A DNA stretch of 64,000 nucleotides from Bacillus salacetis (lineage in GTDB: Bacteria; Bacillota; Bacilli; Bacillales; Bacillaceae_B). The stretch is taken from assembly GCF_003581585.1 (NCBI RefSeq), contig NZ_QXIR01000005.1, positions 62,001 through 126,000 of the forward strand, read 5' to 3'. Positions 19,551-29,349 of this stretch are shown here, piece after piece; the stretch's first letter is position 1; each line of letters begins with the position of its first letter. Below the pieces are notes generated by a model. It did no database searches and had not been told where the DNA came from. It was given only the letters and a program-made list of their open reading frames with translations. The translations under genes were made by a program, and so were the position numbers.

Positions 19551-21227
19551 GTGTCAATTACATCTTTGGAAGGAAAGCGTTTTGCGGAAATGGTCATTCA
19601 GGGTGCCAACAATCTGGCAGCCAACGCAAAGATGGTGGATGCTTTAAACGTATTTCCGGTTCCTGATGGTGATACTGGAACAAATATGAACTTATCCATG
19701 ACTTCCGGAGCAAAGGAAGTTCAAAATAATGTGCAGGAGCATATTGGGAAAGTTGCAGGTGCTTTATCCAAAGGCCTGTTAATGGGAGCGAGAGGGAATT
19801 CCGGTGTTATCTTATCACAATTGTTCAGGGGCTTTGGTAAATCAATTGAAAATAAAGCAGCCTTGAACAGTGAAGAATTTGCCGAGGCGCTTCAGACAGG
19901 TGTTGAAACGGCCTACAAGGCGGTTATGAAGCCGGTTGAAGGTACGATTCTTACAGTTGCTAAGGATGCAGCCAAAAAGGCAGTGAGCACTGCCCCGACT
20001 GAAAGCGACATCGTTTCGCTGATGGAAGAAGTGGTGAAAGAAGCCAGGGCTTCCCTTAACAGGACCCCTGACCTTCTGCCTGTATTGAAGGAAGTCGGTG
20101 TAGTGGATAGCGGCGGTCAAGGGCTGCTGCTCGTTTATGAAGGATTCCTTGCGGAGTTAAAGGGAGAGCAAGTTTCAGATTATGCGTCACTGCCTTCAAT
20201 GGATGAGCTCGTTAGCGCGGAACATCATAAAAATGTACAAGGCTTCATGAATACCGAAGATATAGAGTTTGGTTATTGCACAGAGTTCATGGTTCGCTTT
20301 GAGGAAGGTAAAGAAACCTTTTCAGAGGAGGATTTCCGGAATGATTTAAGTGCATACGGTGATTCCCTTCTTGTCATCAGTGATGAGGAACTTGCCAAAG
20401 TACATATCCATTCAGAACAGCCTGGTGATGTTTTGAGCTATGGTCAAAAATATGGCAGCCTGATCAATATGAAAATTGAAAACATGCGCCAGCAGCATAG
20501 CACGATAATGAATGAAACTTCGCATCAATTGGATTCAAAAGCTGACAAAAGCGCTGAATCCACTAAAAGAAAAGAGTACGGGATCGTTACCGTATCAATG
20601 GGCGAAGGAATTGCCGAACTGTTCCGCAGTATAGGGGCAACCTATGTCATCGAAGGCGGGCAGACAATGAATCCAAGCACAGAGGATATTGTTAAAGCGG
20701 TAGAAGAAGTAAATGCAGAGAAAGTCATCATCCTGCCGAATAATAAAAATATCATTATGGCCGCCAACCAGGCTGCAGAAGTGATATCAGGGGATGTCGT
20801 CGTGGTTCCGACCAAAACCGTTCCTCAGGGCATGGCTGCATTGCTTGCATTCAATCCGTCTGTGGGAACATCCGATAACCAGAAGTCCATGACAGATGCT
20901 TCAAGTTTTGTGAAAACCGGACAGGTCACATTTGCCGTAAGAGATACAAATATCGACGGACTGAGTATCGAAAAAGATGATTTCATGGGAATATCAGAGG
21001 GCAAAATTGTCGTGACAGGCAAGGAACGCCTTGAAACGGCGAAGAAGCTTTTGACGGAGATGCTTGATTCTGACTCTGAAATCCTGACGATCATTTACGG
21101 TGAGGATGCTGCGCAGGAAGATGTTGCATCACTTTCAGAATTTGTAGAAGCAGAATTTGAAGAGGTGGAAGTAGAGGTCCATGATGGGAAGCAGCCGCTC
21201 TATTCCTTTATTTTCTCAATAGAATAA
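19551..21227 (+). CDS. fakA: fatty acid kinase catalytic subunit FakA
   Basis: This 558-residue DhaL-like kinase (YloV) phosphorylates fatty acids bound to FakB (DegV family) proteins for entry through PlsY/PlsX chemistry. The N-terminal DhaL domain (about 1-200) has the Mg-ATP motif FPVPDGDTGTNM with its Asp residues, then LMGARGNSGVILSQ. The middle and C-terminal regions match the FakB-binding part. The start is GTG after AGGAGGAAGA. No fakB is in the window. Its position near fapR-plsX places it in membrane lipid metabolism. Confidence 0.95.
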   Translation: MSITSLEGKRFAEMVIQGANNLAANAKMVDALNVFPVPDGDTGTNMNLSMTSGAKEVQNNVQEHIGKVAGALSKGLLMGARGNSGVILSQLFRGFGKSIENKAALNSEEFAEALQTGVETAYKAVMKPVEGTILTVAKDAAKKAVSTAPTESDIVSLMEEVVKEARASLNRTPDLLPVLKEVGVVDSGGQGLLLVYEGFLAELKGEQVSDYASLPSMDELVSAEHHKNVQGFMNTEDIEFGYCTEFMVRFEEGKETFSEEDFRNDLSAYGDSLLVISDEELAKVHIHSEQPGDVLSYGQKYGSLINMKIENMRQQHSTIMNETSHQLDSKADKSAESTKRKEYGIVTVSMGEGIAELFRSIGATYVIEGGQTMNPSTEDIVKAVEEVNAEKVIILPNNKNIIMAANQAAEVISGDVVVVPTKTVPQGMAALLAFNPSVGTSDNQKSMTDASSFVKTGQVTFAVRDTNIDGLSIEKDDFMGISEGKIVVTGKERLETAKKLLTEMLDSDSEILTIIYGEDAAQEDVASLSEFVEAEFEEVEVEVHDGKQPLYSFIFSIE

Positions 21228-21236
21228 TTTCAACGA

Positions 21237-21267
21237 ATAGAAGGGGGATGCCCCTTCTATTTCTGTT
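21237..21267 (+). terminator. terminator after fakA
   Basis: ATAGAAGGGG and CCCCTTCTAT pair around GATG and are followed by TTCTGTTT. Confidence 0.8.
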
Positions 21268-21407
21268 TATATAAGGAATGTTTTCTTACAGCAGCGGTAA
21301 CAGATGTCAGTATTTAAAAGTCATGTTATTATAGGGAGTAGACGGATTACAGTACATTAAATGAAAGAATAGAGAAGATAGATATTGATGGGGAAGGGGA
21401 GCAGGCA

Positions 21408-22073
21408 ATGAAATATAAAAGTGTGTTTGATATCATGGGACCAATTATGATAGGTCCATCCAGTTCTCATACTGCCGGAGCAGCGAGAATCGGACGTGTT
21501 GCAAGGAATCTCTTCGGAAAGGACCCTGAATGGGCGGAAATTTCATTCTATGGTTCCTTTGCTAAAACGTACAAAGGCCATGGGACAGATGTAGCCATAG
21601 TTGGCGGCCTGATGGATTATGATACTTTTGACGAAAGAATTAAAGATTCCTTGAATATAGCAAAAGAAAAAGGAATTCGAATCAAATTCCGTGAAGAAGA
21701 TGCTGTTACGGATCATCCCAACACAGCCAGGATCCGTCTTGGTGATGCTGAAAGTGATATGGAACTCGTCGGTATATCGATCGGCGGCGGGAAGATTGAG
21801 GTGACAGAACTGAATGGCTTTGAATTAAAGCTTACTGGCCACCATCCGGCAATCCTTGTTGTTCATGAGGACCGCTTTGGGGCGATCGCAGCTGTTTCAC
21901 AAGTACTGGCCAAACATGAAATCAATATTGGCCACATGGACGTCTCACGGAAAGAAGTCGGGAAAATGGCACTCATGACCATAGAAATCGATCAAAATAA
22001 TATAGACGACAAAGTGATAGATGAATTAAAACAATTAACAAATGTTACTCAAGTGACCATGATTGCTGATTAA
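21408..22073 (+). CDS. sdaAB: L-serine dehydratase, beta subunit
   Basis: The 221-residue SdaAB pairs with SdaAA to deaminate L-serine to pyruvate and ammonia using a [4Fe-4S] cluster. MGPIMIGPSSSHTAGAARIG is the beta-domain signature. The C-terminal part (about 148-220) is an ACT domain (ILVVHEDRFGAIAAVSQVL). GGGGAGC precedes the ATG. The alpha subunit follows 50 bases downstream. Confidence 0.95.
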   Translation: MKYKSVFDIMGPIMIGPSSSHTAGAARIGRVARNLFGKDPEWAEISFYGSFAKTYKGHGTDVAIVGGLMDYDTFDERIKDSLNIAKEKGIRIKFREEDAVTDHPNTARIRLGDAESDMELVGISIGGGKIEVTELNGFELKLTGHHPAILVVHEDRFGAIAAVSQVLAKHEINIGHMDVSRKEVGKMALMTIEIDQNNIDDKVIDELKQLTNVTQVTMIAD

Positions 22074-22123
22074 TCACTGAAAAGGTGACAGCGCTTTCAT
22101 GAAAATATGAAGGGAGCTTTACT

Positions 22124-23011
22124 ATGTTTCGAAATGTTGCAGAATTGATTGAACTTGCTGAAAGCAGCAGCAAAAAAATATCCGATATCATGATAGAACA
22201 GGAAATGGACTATAAGAACAAGACATGGGACGAAGTGTTTTCCCAGATGGAAAGAAACCTTGTTGTGATGGAGGAAGCGGTTGAAAAGGGCCTTAAGGGA
22301 GTGAAATCTCATTCGGGGTTAACCGGGGGAGATGCAGTCCTTCTTCAAAAATATATTGAAAAGGGAAATTATCTTTCCGGTCAATTTTTATTGGATGCGG
22401 TCAGTAAGGCAGTTGCTACAAATGAAGTGAACGCTGCAATGGGTACTATTTGCGCAACACCAACCGCAGGCTCTGCCGGTGTCGTACCCGGTACGCTCTT
22501 TGCAGTGAAGGAAAAACTCAATCCGACAAGGGAAGAAATGGTTCGGTTTTTATTTGTTTCAGGTGCTTTCGGTTTTGTCGTGGCTAATAATGCATCCATT
22601 TCCGGAGCAGCCGGCGGTTGTCAGGCAGAAGTTGGTTCTGCAGCCGGAATGGCGGCAGCTGCAATTGTCGAAATCGCCGGGGGGACACCAAGTCAAAGTG
22701 CAGAAGCAATGGCCATCACCTTGAAGAATATGCTGGGCCTTGTGTGTGACCCTGTGGCAGGACTTGTTGAAGTTCCGTGTGTGAAGCGGAATGCAATGGG
22801 AGCGGCCAATGCAATGGTCGCGGCTGATATGGCTTTAGCCGGCATCACAAGCCGCATTCCATGTGATGAGGTTATCGACGCAATGTACAAAATCGGACAG
22901 ACAATGCCTGTAGCTTTAAGGGAGACAGCGCAGGGCGGATTGGCGGCAACTCCAACAGGGCGTGAACTGGAGGCGAAAATCTTTGGAGTGTCATTGAATA
23001 AAGGTGACTGA
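22124..23011 (+). CDS. sdaAA: L-serine dehydratase, alpha subunit
   Basis: The 295-residue catalytic subunit carries the Fe-S ligand pattern expected for anaerobic-type serine dehydratases: Cys in AGGCQAEVGSA, then about 41 residues to CDPVAGLVEVPC, where two Cys are ten residues apart. TPTAGSAG and KSHSGLTGGDA are further family motifs. AAGGGAGC precedes the ATG. The last eight bases overlap the recG start, so recG is probably coupled to it. Confidence 0.95.
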   Translation: MFRNVAELIELAESSSKKISDIMIEQEMDYKNKTWDEVFSQMERNLVVMEEAVEKGLKGVKSHSGLTGGDAVLLQKYIEKGNYLSGQFLLDAVSKAVATNEVNAAMGTICATPTAGSAGVVPGTLFAVKEKLNPTREEMVRFLFVSGAFGFVVANNASISGAAGGCQAEVGSAAGMAAAAIVEIAGGTPSQSAEAMAITLKNMLGLVCDPVAGLVEVPCVKRNAMGAANAMVAADMALAGITSRIPCDEVIDAMYKIGQTMPVALRETAQGGLAATPTGRELEAKIFGVSLNKGD

Positions 23012-25052
23012 TTTATTTGCAATACCGGTAACAGACATAAAAGGGATCGGTGATGAGACAGCAGTGCAGTTATCCACCATGGGTATTGGGTCAGTCGGAG
23101 ATCTCCTTGAGTATGTTCCCTACAGGTATGAAGACTACCGTCTTAAAGACTTGGCGGAGGCAGAGCATGATGAACGGGTAACCGTTGAAGGGAAAATCCA
23201 CTCTGCCCCTTCCTTGATGTTCTATGGGAAAAAGAAGTCCCGGCTGAATGTCCGTCTGTTGTCCGGCAGTTATCTTATCCAGGCGACTTTTTTCAATCAG
23301 CCTTATTTAAAGAAGAAATTGAACCTGCAGGATACTATCACTGTCACTGGGAAATGGGATAAAAACCGGCAGATCATCACTGTCCAGCAGTATTCCCTTG
23401 GACAACATACGGCTAAAGGAGACTTTGAACCTGTTTACTCCCTGAAGGGTTCAGTGAAGAATCAGACATTACGGAAATTCATCAGGTCGGCTTTTGAGGA
23501 TTACGGCAATGATATACCAGAAAACTTACCCGGATCATTAAGGTTACAGTATAAACTGCTCAACCGGAAGGAAGCTCTTTTCAACCTACACTTCCCAGCT
23601 GCCCCCAGCAGTTTGAAGCAGGCAAGAAGAAGGATGGTTTATGAAGAATTCCTGCTTTTCCAACTCAAGATGCAGGCTTTGCGAAAGTTTGAGAGGGAGC
23701 ATTCAAACGGAATTTCTCAGAACTATGATCTGAATAAGATCAAAGAATTCATCAACAGCCTGCCTTTTCCTTTGACGGATGCCCAAAAAAGGGTGGTTAA
23801 TGAAATCTCTGCAGATATGAAATCCCCTTACAGGATGAATAGGCTTTTGCAAGGAGATGTTGGGTCAGGCAAGACGGTGGTCGCTGCGATCGCCCTGTTC
23901 TCAACTATTACAGCAGGATATCAAGGGGCCTTGATGGTGCCTACCGAAATCCTCGCCGAGCAGCATGCAGAGTCTTTAAGTGAACTCCTTGGAACTGCAG
24001 GGGTGAATACAGCCCTTTTAACAAGCTCAGTAAAAGGGAAGCGCAGAAAGCTGCTGCTGGAAAAACTGCAAGAAGGCGAGATTGATGTACTGATCGGTAC
24101 CCATGCATTGATTCAGGAAGAGGTGAATTTCAAAAACCTTGGACTGGTCATCACGGATGAACAGCATCGCTTTGGCGTTCAGCAAAGGAGGGTCCTCCGG
24201 GAAAAAGGAGAAAGTCCGGATGTCCTTTTCATGACTGCAACCCCTATTCCAAGGACTCTTGCCATTACTGTGTTTGGGGAGATGGATGTTTCAATTATCG
24301 ATGAAATGCCTGCAGGCAGAAAAACCATCGAAACCTATTGGGCAAAACAGGATAAGCTGGAACGGGTGCTGGGTTTTATGGAAAAGGAACTCTCTCAAGG
24401 CAGACAAGCCTATGTAATCTGCCCTCTAATAGAAGAATCGGACAAGCTGGATGTACAAAATGCCATTGATGTTCATGCGCAGCTCGAATTTTACTTCCAG
24501 AATAGATATAAAACAGGTCTAATGCATGGAAGGCTTCATTCAGATGAAAAGGATGAAGTGATGAAAGACTTCAGCAGGAATGAAATTCAAGTCCTGGTTT
24601 CCACAACCGTGGTAGAGGTAGGGGTGAACGTTCCCAATGCCACAATGATGGTGATCTATGATGCAGAACGATTTGGACTTTCACAGCTTCATCAGTTAAG
24701 GGGCCGCGTGGGAAGAGGGAGCAGCCAATCATACTGTATCCTGCTGGCTGACCCGAAAACTGATGTGGGGAAAGAACGGATGCGGATCATGGCTGAAACG
24801 AACGATGGATTCGAGTTGAGCGAGAAAGACCTTGAGCTGAGGGGACCCGGTGATTTCTTCGGGAAGAAGCAAAGCGGGCTTCCGGAGTTCAAGGTTGCTG
24901 ATATGATCCATGATTACCGGGCGCTTGAAGTTGCTAGGAACGATGCCCAAAACCTGATACAAGGAGAGCGGTTCTGGCAAGACCCTGAGTATGCTGAATT
25001 GAGAGGTTTCCTGGAACAAACAGGGGTCCTGCAAGGCGAGAAATTGGATTGA
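23004..25052 (+). CDS. recG: ATP-dependent DNA helicase RecG
   Basis: RecG (682 residues) remodels stalled forks and Holliday junctions. The N-terminal wedge/OB domain (about 1-220) precedes the helicase core: LLQGDVGSGKTVVAA (Walker A, about 285), the DEQH box (about 388), MTATPIPRTLA, and the C-terminal lobe with STTVVEVGVNVPNA and QLRGRVGRG. The start is GTG overlapping sdaAA. The terminator after it also carries the fapR -35 box. Confidence 0.96.
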   Translation: MTDLFAIPVTDIKGIGDETAVQLSTMGIGSVGDLLEYVPYRYEDYRLKDLAEAEHDERVTVEGKIHSAPSLMFYGKKKSRLNVRLLSGSYLIQATFFNQPYLKKKLNLQDTITVTGKWDKNRQIITVQQYSLGQHTAKGDFEPVYSLKGSVKNQTLRKFIRSAFEDYGNDIPENLPGSLRLQYKLLNRKEALFNLHFPAAPSSLKQARRRMVYEEFLLFQLKMQALRKFEREHSNGISQNYDLNKIKEFINSLPFPLTDAQKRVVNEISADMKSPYRMNRLLQGDVGSGKTVVAAIALFSTITAGYQGALMVPTEILAEQHAESLSELLGTAGVNTALLTSSVKGKRRKLLLEKLQEGEIDVLIGTHALIQEEVNFKNLGLVITDEQHRFGVQQRRVLREKGESPDVLFMTATPIPRTLAITVFGEMDVSIIDEMPAGRKTIETYWAKQDKLERVLGFMEKELSQGRQAYVICPLIEESDKLDVQNAIDVHAQLEFYFQNRYKTGLMHGRLHSDEKDEVMKDFSRNEIQVLVSTTVVEVGVNVPNATMMVIYDAERFGLSQLHQLRGRVGRGSSQSYCILLADPKTDVGKERMRIMAETNDGFELSEKDLELRGPGDFFGKKQSGLPEFKVADMIHDYRALEVARNDAQNLIQGERFWQDPEYAELRGFLEQTGVLQGEKLD

Positions 25053-25053
25053 A

Positions 25054-25088
25054 AATCAGATTGCAGATGCTTGCAATCTGATTTTTTT
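25054..25088 (+). terminator. terminator after recG
   Basis: AATCAGATTGCA pairs with TGCAATCTGATT, followed by seven Ts. Confidence 0.9.
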
Positions 25089-25099
25089 AATTATATACT
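25071..25099 (+). promoter_or_regulatory. sigma-A promoter of fapR operon
   Basis: TTGCAA (25071-25076), a 17-base spacer and TATACT (25094-25099). The -35 box lies inside the recG terminator hairpin, and the FapR dyad follows at the expected transcription start. Confidence 0.75.
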
Positions 25100-25102
25100 A
25101 CT

Positions 25103-25121
25103 ATTAGTACCTAGTACTAGT
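25103..25121 (+). promoter_or_regulatory. FapR operator
   Basis: The dyad TAGTAC-CTA-GTACTA within ATTAGTACCTAGTACTAGT matches the known FapR box. It covers the expected +1 region of the promoter ahead of fapR, so the operon should be autorepressed and relieved by malonyl-CoA, as established for B. subtilis. Confidence 0.88.
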
Positions 25122-25138
25122 AGCGGATGGTGTATATT

Positions 25139-25717
25139 ATGAGACCTACAAAAAAACAACGGCAGATGCATTTGTCGGATACAATAAAGGAAAACCCTTT
25201 TATCACAGATGAAGAATTGGCTGAACGCTTTGGTGTCAGTGTCCAGACAATCAGGCTGGACCGCATGGAACTTTCCATCCCTGAATTAAGGGAGAGAATC
25301 AAGCATGTTGCAGAAAAAACGTTTGAGGATGAGGTGAAGTCCCTTCCTATTGAGGAAGTTATCGGGGAAATCATTGATATCGACCTTGACCGGAATGCCA
25401 TATCCATCTTTGATGTGAAGGCTGATCATGTGTTTAAACGAAATAGGATAGCACGGGGGCATCATTTATTCGCACAGGCAAACTCACTTGCCGTTGCGGT
25501 GATCAATGACGAGCTTGCTTTGACGGCTAAATCCCAGATCCGCTTCACCAGGCCAGTTAAAGAAGGTGAACGGGTCATAGCTAAAGCGAAGGTAACCGAT
25601 ATACATAAAGAACGTACCATTGTGGAAGTGAATAGTTATGTCGGCGGTGAAAAAGTATTTGCCGGCGAATTCGAGATGTATCGTTCCAATGATACTGAAA
25701 AGGATGATGGACAATGA
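25139..25717 (+). CDS. fapR: transcriptional repressor of fatty acid and phospholipid synthesis FapR
   Basis: FapR (192 residues from this start) represses fatty acid genes until malonyl-CoA binds. The N-terminal helix-turn-helix (about 20-45, [19 protein letters not shown]) is joined by a linker helix to a hotdog-fold effector domain (about 75-185) with [18 protein letters not shown] use the ATG at 25139, preceded by GGATGGTG; the ATG at 25127 lacks a ribosome binding site. It heads fapR-plsX-fabD-fabG; plsX overlaps its stop. Confidence 0.95.
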   Translation: MRPTKKQRQMHLSDTIKENPFITDEELAERFGVSVQTIRLDRMELSIPELRERIKHVAEKTFEDEVKSLPIEEVIGEIIDIDLDRNAISIFDVKADHVFKRNRIARGHHLFAQANSLAVAVINDELALTAKSQIRFTRPVKEGERVIAKAKVTDIHKERTIVEVNSYVGGEKVFAGEFEMYRSNDTEKDDGQ

Positions 25718-26703
25718 AGATAGCCATTGATGCAATGGGCGGAGACAATGCTCCAAGAGAGATTGTCCTTGGTGCAAAAAGGGCTGTGGATGAATTTAAT
25801 GACGTTGAAATCATCTTGTTTGGCGATGAGGAAAAGATTAAAGCGGAAATCGGCAGCCATGAACGAATTGAAATAGTACATACTACTGAAATGATCCTTG
25901 GAACTGATGAACCTGTAAGAGCAGTCAGGCGTAAGAAAACGGCATCCATGGTGCTGATGGCTCAATCTGTGGCAGATGGGAAGGCTGATGCCTGCATTTC
26001 AGCTGGAAACACTGGCGCTTTGATGACAGCTGGGTTGTTTATAGTCGGAAGAATCAAAGGGATTGAGCGCCCTGCTCTCGCGCCTACCCTGCCCACACTG
26101 GATGGAAAGGGCTTTCTGATGCTGGATCTTGGTGCGAACGCAGATGCCAAGCCTGAGCATTTGACGCAATATGCCATCATGGGCAGTATATATGCTGAAA
26201 AGGTAAGAGGAATAGCCAATCCCAGAGTTGGTCTGTTGAATATCGGAACAGAAGAGAAAAAAGGCAATGAGCTGACTCGGTCTGCCTTTTCCCTGCTTAA
26301 GGATTCCGGGGTGAATTTCATCGGAAATGTGGAATCACGCGACCTTCTTGAGGGCGCTGCTGATGTGGTGGTTACAGATGGGTTTACTGGGAATATGGTG
26401 TTGAAAACTATTGAAGGAACTGCCTTATCCATTTTTTCAATGCTGAAAACCACATTGACATCATCATTCAAAAACAAAGTTGCCGCCGGCCTTGTAAAGA
26501 ATGACCTGAAAGACCTGAAAAACATGCTTGATTATACAGAATATGGAGGAGCGGGGCTGTTTGGCTTGAATGCACCGGTGATAAAAGCCCATGGTTCATC
26601 CAATTCAAACGCGTTATTCAATGCGGTGAGACAGGCAAGGCAGATGGTCGGCCATTCTGTTTCTGAAACGATAAGGGCAGCGGTAATGGAAGAAAAGAAT
26701 TAA
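25714..26703 (+). CDS. plsX: phosphate acyltransferase PlsX
   Basis: The 329-residue PlsX makes acyl-phosphate from acyl-ACP for PlsY in phospholipid synthesis, as a peripheral membrane enzyme. It begins [20 protein letters not shown] and contains [26 protein letters not shown] and [12 protein letters not shown], all family signatures. It overlaps the fapR stop by four bases. Confidence 0.97.
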   Translation: MKIAIDAMGGDNAPREIVLGAKRAVDEFNDVEIILFGDEEKIKAEIGSHERIEIVHTTEMILGTDEPVRAVRRKKTASMVLMAQSVADGKADACISAGNTGALMTAGLFIVGRIKGIERPALAPTLPTLDGKGFLMLDLGANADAKPEHLTQYAIMGSIYAEKVRGIANPRVGLLNIGTEEKKGNELTRSAFSLLKDSGVNFIGNVESRDLLEGAADVVVTDGFTGNMVLKTIEGTALSIFSMLKTTLTSSFKNKVAAGLVKNDLKDLKNMLDYTEYGGAGLFGLNAPVIKAHGSSNSNALFNAVRQARQMVGHSVSETIRAAVMEEKN

Positions 26704-26727
26704 TCATAATGGAAGGGGAGTTCTACA

Positions 26728-27675
26728 ATGGGGAAAATAGCATTTGTATTTCCTGGACAGGGTTCACAAAAAGCCGGGATGGGAAAAGAACTTGCGGAAA
26801 AATTCCCGCAGGTTTCAGTATACTTCAATTCTGCGGATAAAAAGCTGGATTTTGACCTATCACACCTGATTTTTGAAGGGCCGCAAGAAAAACTGACTTT
26901 AACAGAGAACGCTCAGCCTGCTCTGCTGACTACGAGCATCGCATTTCTTCAGCTGTTGAAAGAGGAAGGGATCGAACCTGATTTCACAGCAGGTCACAGC
27001 CTTGGTGAATATTCCGCATTGGTGGCTTCTGGTGCACTTTCTTTTGAGGACGGAGTGTATGCGGTCCGCAAGCGTGGAGAATATATGGAAGAAGCAGTAC
27101 CTGCCGGTGAAGGTACAATGGCGGCGGTCCTTGGCATGGATCGTGAAAAGCTGGCAGACATTACGGAGAGAATCTCTGCAGAGGGCAACCACGTTGGACT
27201 GGCTAACCTGAACTGCCCGGGGCAGATTGTCATTTCCGGTTCTTTCAGGGGCGTTGAACTTGCTTCTGACCTAGCCAAAGAGGAGGGGGCGAAACGTGTG
27301 CTTCCTTTGCAGGTCAGCGGTCCTTTCCATTCTTCATTGATGAAGCCGGCTGCTGAAAAATTTTCCGCTGTCCTTAGCGGAATCGCGATAAAGGATGCAG
27401 AGGTGCCTGTCATCGCTAATGTTAACGCCAAGCCGATGACAAAAGCAGCTGAAATCAAGGAGCGTTTAATCGAACAATTATATTCGCCGGTCCTTTGGGA
27501 AGATACAGTCAGGGAGCTGCTCGATGCAGGTGTGGATACATTCATTGAAATCGGCCCTGGAAAAGTTCTTTCAGGATTAATCAAGAAAGTGAATCGAAGG
27601 GTGAATACCTACTCGATAAGCAATGAAGAAAGCTTTAGAGAAACGATTGAGAAACTGAAGGAGGCTGCACAATGA
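26728..27675 (+). CDS. fabD: malonyl-CoA:ACP transacylase
   Basis: This 315-residue enzyme transfers malonyl from CoA to ACP, supplying chain extension units. It shows [12 protein letters not shown] at the N-terminus, the nucleophile motif [10 protein letters not shown] (Ser about 92) and the conserved His in [18 protein letters not shown] precedes the ATG. The end overlaps fabG by four bases. Confidence 0.97.
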   Translation: MGKIAFVFPGQGSQKAGMGKELAEKFPQVSVYFNSADKKLDFDLSHLIFEGPQEKLTLTENAQPALLTTSIAFLQLLKEEGIEPDFTAGHSLGEYSALVASGALSFEDGVYAVRKRGEYMEEAVPAGEGTMAAVLGMDREKLADITERISAEGNHVGLANLNCPGQIVISGSFRGVELASDLAKEEGAKRVLPLQVSGPFHSSLMKPAAEKFSAVLSGIAIKDAEVPVIANVNAKPMTKAAEIKERLIEQLYSPVLWEDTVRELLDAGVDTFIEIGPGKVLSGLIKKVNRRVNTYSISNEESFRETIEKLKEAAQ

Positions 27676-28415
27676 ATCTTGAAGGGAAAACGGCATTGGT
27701 GACCGGTGCTTCAAGAGGGATTGGGAGAGAGATTGCCCTTGAACTTGCACGCCAAGGCGCGAACGTCGCTGTAAATTACGCTGGCAGTGAAGCGAAAGCC
27801 AATGAAGTGACCGATGAAATTAAAGCAATGGGCAGAGATGCCTTTGCCATCCAGTGCAACGTAGCGGATAGTGAATCAGTCCAGACTATGATAAAGGAAA
27901 CAATCTCTCATTTCGGTTCACTTGATATTCTTGTCAATAATGCCGGAATCACCAGGGATAACCTTTTGATGAGAATGAAGGAAGATGAGTGGGATGAGGT
28001 CATCAATACAAACTTAAAAGGTGTGTTCCTTTGCACCAAGGCAGTCAGCCGCCAAATGATGAAACAGCGGAGCGGCAGAATCATCAATATTTCTTCCATT
28101 GTCGGTGTGAGCGGCAATCCCGGACAGGCAAATTATGTTGCTGCCAAGTCAGGCGTAATCGGTTTGACCAAAACATCCGCGAGGGAACTTGCGGCAAGGA
28201 GCATCACAGTGAATGCAGTGGCTCCCGGGTTCATCTCAACCGACATGACAGATGAACTAAGCGAAGATGTAAAAACTGAAATGCTTAAGGGTATTCCTTT
28301 GAGCCGTTTTGGAGAAGCAAAGGACATCGCTAAAGTGGTAAGCTTCCTGGCATCGGAAGACTCTACCTACATGACAGGGCAGACCCTGCATGTAGACGGC
28401 GGAATGGTCATGTAA
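27672..28415 (+). CDS. fabG: 3-oxoacyl-ACP reductase FabG
   Basis: A 247-residue short-chain dehydrogenase performing the NADPH-dependent first reduction of fatty acid elongation. It has TGASRGIG (about 12-19), [10 protein letters not shown], the catalytic Ser in ISSIVG and YVAAKSG (Tyr and Lys, about 152-156), and a C-terminal VDGGMVM. GGAGG lies before the ATG, which overlaps fabD. Confidence 0.97.
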   Translation: MNLEGKTALVTGASRGIGREIALELARQGANVAVNYAGSEAKANEVTDEIKAMGRDAFAIQCNVADSESVQTMIKETISHFGSLDILVNNAGITRDNLLMRMKEDEWDEVINTNLKGVFLCTKAVSRQMMKQRSGRIINISSIVGVSGNPGQANYVAAKSGVIGLTKTSARELAARSITVNAVAPGFISTDMTDELSEDVKTEMLKGIPLSRFGEAKDIAKVVSFLASEDSTYMTGQTLHVDGGMVM

Positions 28416-28470
28416 CTTAATAAAGGGGCGGTGTCTCTCTCTGATTATCACTTTTAATGTTTTGTCTTGT

Positions 28471-28590
28471 TGATTGTAGCGGAAGGTGCGTGATCTCCTG
28501 CGGGATTAGCGGGACAGGTGAGACCCCGCAGGCGAAGCTGAGGAGGCTCACCGCCCGCCCCGCGGAGTCACGCGGCTGGAGCGAAAATCA
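28471..28590. repeat. GC-rich 120-bp inverted repeat of Bacillus type
   Basis: The left end TGATTGTAGC..CGTGATCTCCTGCGGG is mirrored by the right end (reverse complement TGATTTTCGCTCC..CGTGACTCCGCGGGG). The interior has CAGGTGAGACCCCGCAGGCG and GGCTCACCGCCCGCCC, so the whole segment can fold into a long hairpin. Its composition stands out from the AT-rich flanks. It resembles a dispersed intergenic repeat I know from Bacillaceae genomes; only one copy is in this window. It lies between fabG and the acpA promoter. Confidence 0.75.
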
Positions 28591-28663
28591 CTTTACTCTT
28601 TGAATAATGGCGATCCTTAGTAATACATTTTTATTACAAGAATCGAAAATCAAGAAACGGTCC

Positions 28664-28691
28664 TTGATTATTCAATGAAATCTACTATAAT
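28664..28691 (+). promoter_or_regulatory. sigma-A promoter of acpA
   Basis: TTGATT (28664-28669), 16-base spacer, TATAAT (28686-28691). It gives acpA expression separate from fapR-plsX-fabDG. Confidence 0.7.
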
Positions 28692-28713
28692 TACTTGAGG
28701 GGAGGTGACAAGA

Positions 28714-28947
28714 ATGGCAGAAGTACTAGATCGCGTAACAAAGATTATCGTTGACCGTCTTGGAGTTGACGAATCTCAAGTAACTCTTGAAGCTTCTTTC
28801 AAAGAAGACCTGGGAGCTGATTCACTAGACGTAGTAGAATTGGTTATGGAACTTGAAGATGAGTTTGACATGGAAATTTCTGATGATGATGCAGAAAAAA
28901 TCGCAACAGTCGGTGACGCTGTGAACTACATAAATAACAAAGGCTAA
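28714..28947 (+). CDS. acpA: acyl carrier protein
   Basis: The 77-residue carrier of growing acyl chains. The phosphopantetheine attachment Ser is in [10 protein letters not shown] (about 37). The protein is strongly acidic, with the helix II segment [22 protein letters not shown] places the start at 28714; a frame extension of three codons upstream is not needed. Codon choice is that of a highly expressed gene. A GC-rich terminator follows. Confidence 0.97.
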   Translation: MAEVLDRVTKIIVDRLGVDESQVTLEASFKEDLGADSLDVVELVMELEDEFDMEISDDDAEKIATVGDAVNYINNKG

Positions 28948-28958
28948 TCGATTTTTAG

Positions 28959-28992
28959 TGCTCCGCTGTATTGCGGAGCGCTTGTTCCTTTT
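28959..28992 (+). terminator. terminator after acpA
   Basis: GCTCCGC pairs with GCGGAGC around a six-base loop, followed by a mixed TTGTTCCTTTT tail. Confidence 0.7.
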
Positions 28993-29106
28993 AAGAGGCT
29001 GTTTTTGAAGAGTTATGGCACAGAGTCCTGAACAGGGGATTCCGGCAGCGGTCAGCTGCCGGAATCCCCTTCAGCAAGGTGTCTGCCTCTTCAAGAACAA
29101 CCTCTT
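28993..29106. repeat. 114-bp inverted-repeat element with perfect internal palindrome
   Basis: Ends are 20-bp inverted repeats AAGAGGYTGTTYTTGAAGAG with two mismatches (28993-29012 and 29087-29106). Inside, GGGGATTCCGGCAGC (29035-29049) and GCTGCCGGAATCCCC (29055-29069) form a perfect 15-bp stem with a five-base loop. No target duplication is evident. It could be a mobile mini-element or a strong transcript-end structure. Confidence 0.7.
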
Positions 29107-29329
29107 ATTTTTATAATACTTTCTTAGTATTGCTTCTCCGTTCGGAAAAGGTGCTTATGTTGGATTTCACCAGGATCGTTCTTTAACGTGGTTCTACTGA
29201 TGTATAAAGGCATATTTTATAAGGTCTTTTCGAAATATCAACATTTTCAAGCGCTGTGATCCGTTGTAAACAAACTTTGCGATTTCGCGGGTTTTGTCAT
29301 AAACTAAAATAGTATGTAAACATGTAGGT
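29107..29329. other. AT-rich spacer upstream of rnc leader
   Basis: No gene seen. A weak promoter candidate is TTGCGA (about 29277), 17 bases, TAAACT, just before the structured segment. Confidence 0.4.
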
Positions 29330-29349
29330 AAGCAAAAACATGCCCTTTA

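Noticed and set aside
29205-29260. A third MITE copy suggested by GGTCTTTTCGAAATA
   Set aside because: Only about ten bases match one end; no opposite end or target duplication.
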